From Planctomycetota bacterium (GTDB lineage Bacteria > Planctomycetota > Phycisphaerae > Phycisphaerales > SM1A02), in NCBI GenBank assembly GCA_027295435.1, contig JAPUKX010000330.1, positions 1 through 9,261 of the forward strand: DNA of 9,261 bases, in the 5' to 3' direction. Each line of letters opens with the position of its first letter. Position 1 is the stretch's first letter. The translations under genes and the position numbers were made by a program. Positions 7,502 to 9,261 of the stretch are shown piece after piece. The notes under the pieces were generated by a model. The model was not told the DNA's origin. It made no database searches and saw nothing but the letters and a program-made list of their open reading frames with translations.

Positions 7502-7538
7502 CGGGCCGGAGGTCCGCCGCGAAACGCTGCCCGGCCCG
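7502..7538 (-). terminator. GC-rich hairpin just after the ubiD stop
   Basis: The inverted repeat CGGGCCGG (7502-7509) and CCGGCCCG (7531-7538) forms a perfect 8-bp stem with a 21-base loop, in which GCG-TTT-CGC can pair further. It begins one base past the ubiD stop codon (7540-7542). No T-tract follows on the minus strand, so it is not a classic intrinsic terminator. It could instead protect the 3' end of the message or pause polymerase. Confidence 0.4.
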
Positions 7539-7539
7539 A

Positions 7540-9261
7540 TCACGTGAACCCATATTCGGCCCAGCGCTGGGCGACGCGCCGTTTGATCTCGTCACTCATT
7601 TCGATCAATGGCGGATAGGCTCGAACCGGTTGACCGTGGCGCTCGTCACCGGCCACTTTCTTTGTCGCGTCGAAACCAAGGCGATGATCTCGCCTGAGCA
7701 GGTCCCGGCCGGGATCGGTGTTGGCACAGAAATGGAACAAGACCTGCTCCCAGTCGTCGAGGTTCACGAACGCCTCGACCGCGATCACGAAATCCGCACC
7801 GGGCGACTCAATGGCATCCCATATTGATTCAATGGCCCTCGCGCCCTGGCCGGACGCTGACTTGTCAACCGCGATGAACGCACAACGGCCGCAGCCGAAC
7901 TCGGGCAGGTTTACGTCGGCGATACCAGCCCGGCCGAGCAGCTCGCGAAGCCGCAAGCGGCTTTGCTCAACATCAACCCTGGCCCGCCCCACCTGGGTGG
8001 GAATCCCGTGGACTTCTTCGCCGGGAATCTTGCGGGTGGCGTCGATGCCGAGCTTATGGCCGGCGCCAAGCCGCGGCGCGGCGTGATCGAGAATGTCCAG
8101 CGGCCCGTTGACCAGCTCGATATCGCGCTTGAAATCGCAGTGCTCGAAGATCGCGCCCAGCACGGCAACTTCGTCATGCACGTCTACATCGTCGTCCACG
8201 ACAATGATGAACTTCTCCCACGCCATCTGCCCGGCCCCCCACACCGCGTGCATCACCCGGCGGGCCTGGAGCGGATACGCCTTGGTGATCTTGATGAACG
8301 CGCAGTTGTGGAAGCAGCCGAACATCGGCAGGTGGTAGTCCTCGATATCGGGAATCATCATCCGCAGCAAGGGCAGGAAAATGCGCTCGGTCGCCTTGCC
8401 CATGTAATAATCTTCCTGCGGCGGCGGCCCGACGATGATCGCTGGGAAGACAGCGTTGCGGCGATGCGTGATCGCGGTCACCTTGAGGATCGGGTAGCGG
8501 TCGGGCAGGGAGTAGTAGCCGGTGTGGTCGCCGAAGGGTCCTTCGATCACGCCGCCGGAGCCGACGGTCTCAACGAGTCGCCCGGTCTCGTCGCGATTCG
8601 GTTGGTACCCGATCAGACCACAGTCGGTGTTGACGTACCCTTCGATAACGATCTCGCAGTTGGCCGGGACCCGAAGCGGCACGGTCTTCGCCCGCACCAG
8701 CGGGATACCACGGCCGTTGAGAAACCCGGCGATGAGTAGCTCGCTCATGCCCGGCGGAAGCGGAGCGGTGGCCGCATACGGAAGGACCGGTTCGCCGCCG
8801 AAGCAGATCGCAATCGGCATGGGTTCGCCGCGGCGCTTCCACGATCGCCAATGGGCGGCGCCGTCGTGGTGAATGTGCCAGTGCATCACCAAGTGCGTGG
8901 CGTCGAGCAGTTGCGCCCGGTACATGCCGATGTTGTGGCTGGCGGGGCGGGGGTTGCCTTCATCATCGGCATGGATAGTGTGCATCCCGGCAATGGTGAT
9001 GTATCGCCCATCGGTTTGCCGCGTGCCCGCTTCGGCCGGTGAAAGGTCCCAGCCGACGGCCGCAAGATCGCCATCCAGCGGCCAGCACTTGATCAGCGGC
9101 AACCGTCGAAGGTCGACCTCGCCGCGGTCGGCCAGCCGGACAACCTCCTGGCAGGCCCCTCGCCGCACGCGCCGCGGCGGAGAGCGCAGCAACGGAAAGA
9201 ACAACTTGGCCTTGGTCAGCATGTCTCGAAGCGAGCTCGGCGGCTGGGGCTTGGTCAACTC
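7540..9261 (-). CDS. ubiD: UbiD-family prenylated-FMN decarboxylase, 5' end outside the window
   Basis: At least 572 residues of a UbiD-type decarboxylase, which uses prenylated FMN made by a UbiX partner to decarboxylate aromatic or unsaturated acids, often in quinone synthesis. Residue 1 below is a TTG at 9258, but the frame is open to the window edge and about 95 N-terminal residues found in E. coli UbiD are missing, so this is a partial gene, not a short one. Visible motifs are CQEVV (36-40) and LPLIKCWPLDGD (53-64), the cofactor-binding NIGMYR (109-114), a His cluster MHWHIHH (125-131), EIVIEGYV (202-209) and EGPFGDHTGYY (239-249). N109, R114, E239 and D244 match the cofactor and catalytic positions known as N168, R173, E277 and E282 in Fdc1. 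The usual C-terminal module (309-419) is followed by a second copy (450-545) and a normal terminal tail. A menaquinone (futalosine-route) role is plausible but inferred, since no other mqn gene is present. Confidence 0.9.
   Translation of the reverse strand, partial: ELTKPQPPSSLRDMLTKAKLFFPLLRSPPRRVRRGACQEVVRLADRGEVDLRRLPLIKCWPLDGDLAAVGWDLSPAEAGTRQTDGRYITIAGMHTIHADDEGNPRPASHNIGMYRAQLLDATHLVMHWHIHHDGAAHWRSWKRRGEPMPIAICFGGEPVLPYAATAPLPPGMSELLIAGFLNGRGIPLVRAKTVPLRVPANCEIVIEGYVNTDCGLIGYQPNRDETGRLVETVGSGGVIEGPFGDHTGYYSLPDRYPILKVTAITHRRNAVFPAIIVGPPPQEDYYMGKATERIFLPLLRMMIPDIEDYHLPMFGCFHNCAFIKITKAYPLQARRVMHAVWGAGQMAWEKFIIVVDDDVDVHDEVAVLGAIFEHCDFKRDIELVNGPLDILDHAAPRLGAGHKLGIDATRKIPGEEVHGIPTQVGRARVDVEQSRLRLRELLGRAGIADVNLPEFGCGRCAFIAVDKSASGQGARAIESIWDAIESPGADFVIAVEAFVNLDDWEQVLFHFCANTDPGRDLLRRDHRLGFDATKKVAGDERHGQPVRAYPPLIEMSDEIKRRVAQRWAEYGFT
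7624..7911 (-). repeat. UbiD C-terminal module, second, shortened copy
   Basis: Residues 450-545 of the partial UbiD. It repeats the landmarks in the same order: LPEFGC, CAF, GARAIESIWDA, DFVIAVEAFVNL, GRDLL, RLGFDATKKVAGDERHG. It lacks the segment around LDILDHAAP and is followed by a typical UbiD end, with a Pro-rich link and a charged helix finishing in WAEYG. The similarity is at protein level; I saw no long DNA identity, so the duplication is old. Confidence 0.75.
8002..8334 (-). repeat. UbiD C-terminal module, first copy
   Basis: Residues 309-419 of the partial UbiD. Landmarks are LPMFGC, CAF, QARRVMHAVWG, KFIIVVDDDVDV, KRDIELVNGPLDILDHAAP, KLGIDATRKIPGEEVHG. This copy contains the full set of elements found in this region of E. 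coli UbiD, including the LDxLDxA segment. Confidence 0.8.

Noticed and set aside
7963..8739. Plus-strand open frame of 258 codons opposite ubiD
   Set aside because: It lies wholly within the well-supported UbiD coding region and its translation is low in recognisable motifs, so it is a GC shadow.
7540..9258. UbiD as a naturally N-terminally truncated pseudogene
   Set aside because: The frame is open to the window edge with no stop, so the missing N-terminus is explained by the cut of the window.

Overview
The window is high-GC bacterial chromosome carrying six protein genes and no RNA gene, mobile element or CRISPR array that I could support. Protein style points to Planctomycetota, possibly the Phycisphaerae: a TatA with a short hydrophobic lead before its membrane helix, a secreted transglutaminase-like protein with a long helical tail, and an over-long UbiD. 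This is judged from memory of family sequences, not from a search, so the assignment is moderate.

Layout from left to right. Positions 24-4057 hold a probable three-gene operon on the minus strand, transcribed in the order tatA-like (3719-4057), DUF2868 membrane protein (1454-3631, or to 3691 with a TTG start), DUF3482 GTPase (24-1457). The last two genes overlap by four bases (ATGA). A 147-bp divergent intergenic region (4058-4204) separates this operon from a plus-strand MltA-type lytic transglycosylase lipoprotein (4205-5452). A 134-bp convergent gap (5453-5586) follows. Next come two minus-strand genes: a secreted transglutaminase-like protein (5587-7416) and, upstream of it, a UbiD-family decarboxylase (7540-9261) cut at its 5' end by the window edge. 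The 123 bp between them holds a strong GC hairpin just after the ubiD stop and a perfect 9-bp tandem repeat just before the transglutaminase-like start.

How the genes may work together. The GTPase and the DUF2868 protein are a conserved pair of unknown function: the GTPase has a soluble G domain plus a Gly/Ala-rich hydrophobic hairpin, and its partner is a polytopic membrane protein with a similar hairpin near its C-terminus. Their placement behind a TatA-like gene suggests, without proving, a membrane-surface GTPase module linked to Tat export. MltA would cleave peptidoglycan at the outer membrane. The UbiD protein, probably a menaquinone-pathway decarboxylase, has its C-terminal module present twice, which is the clearest unusual protein architecture in the window.
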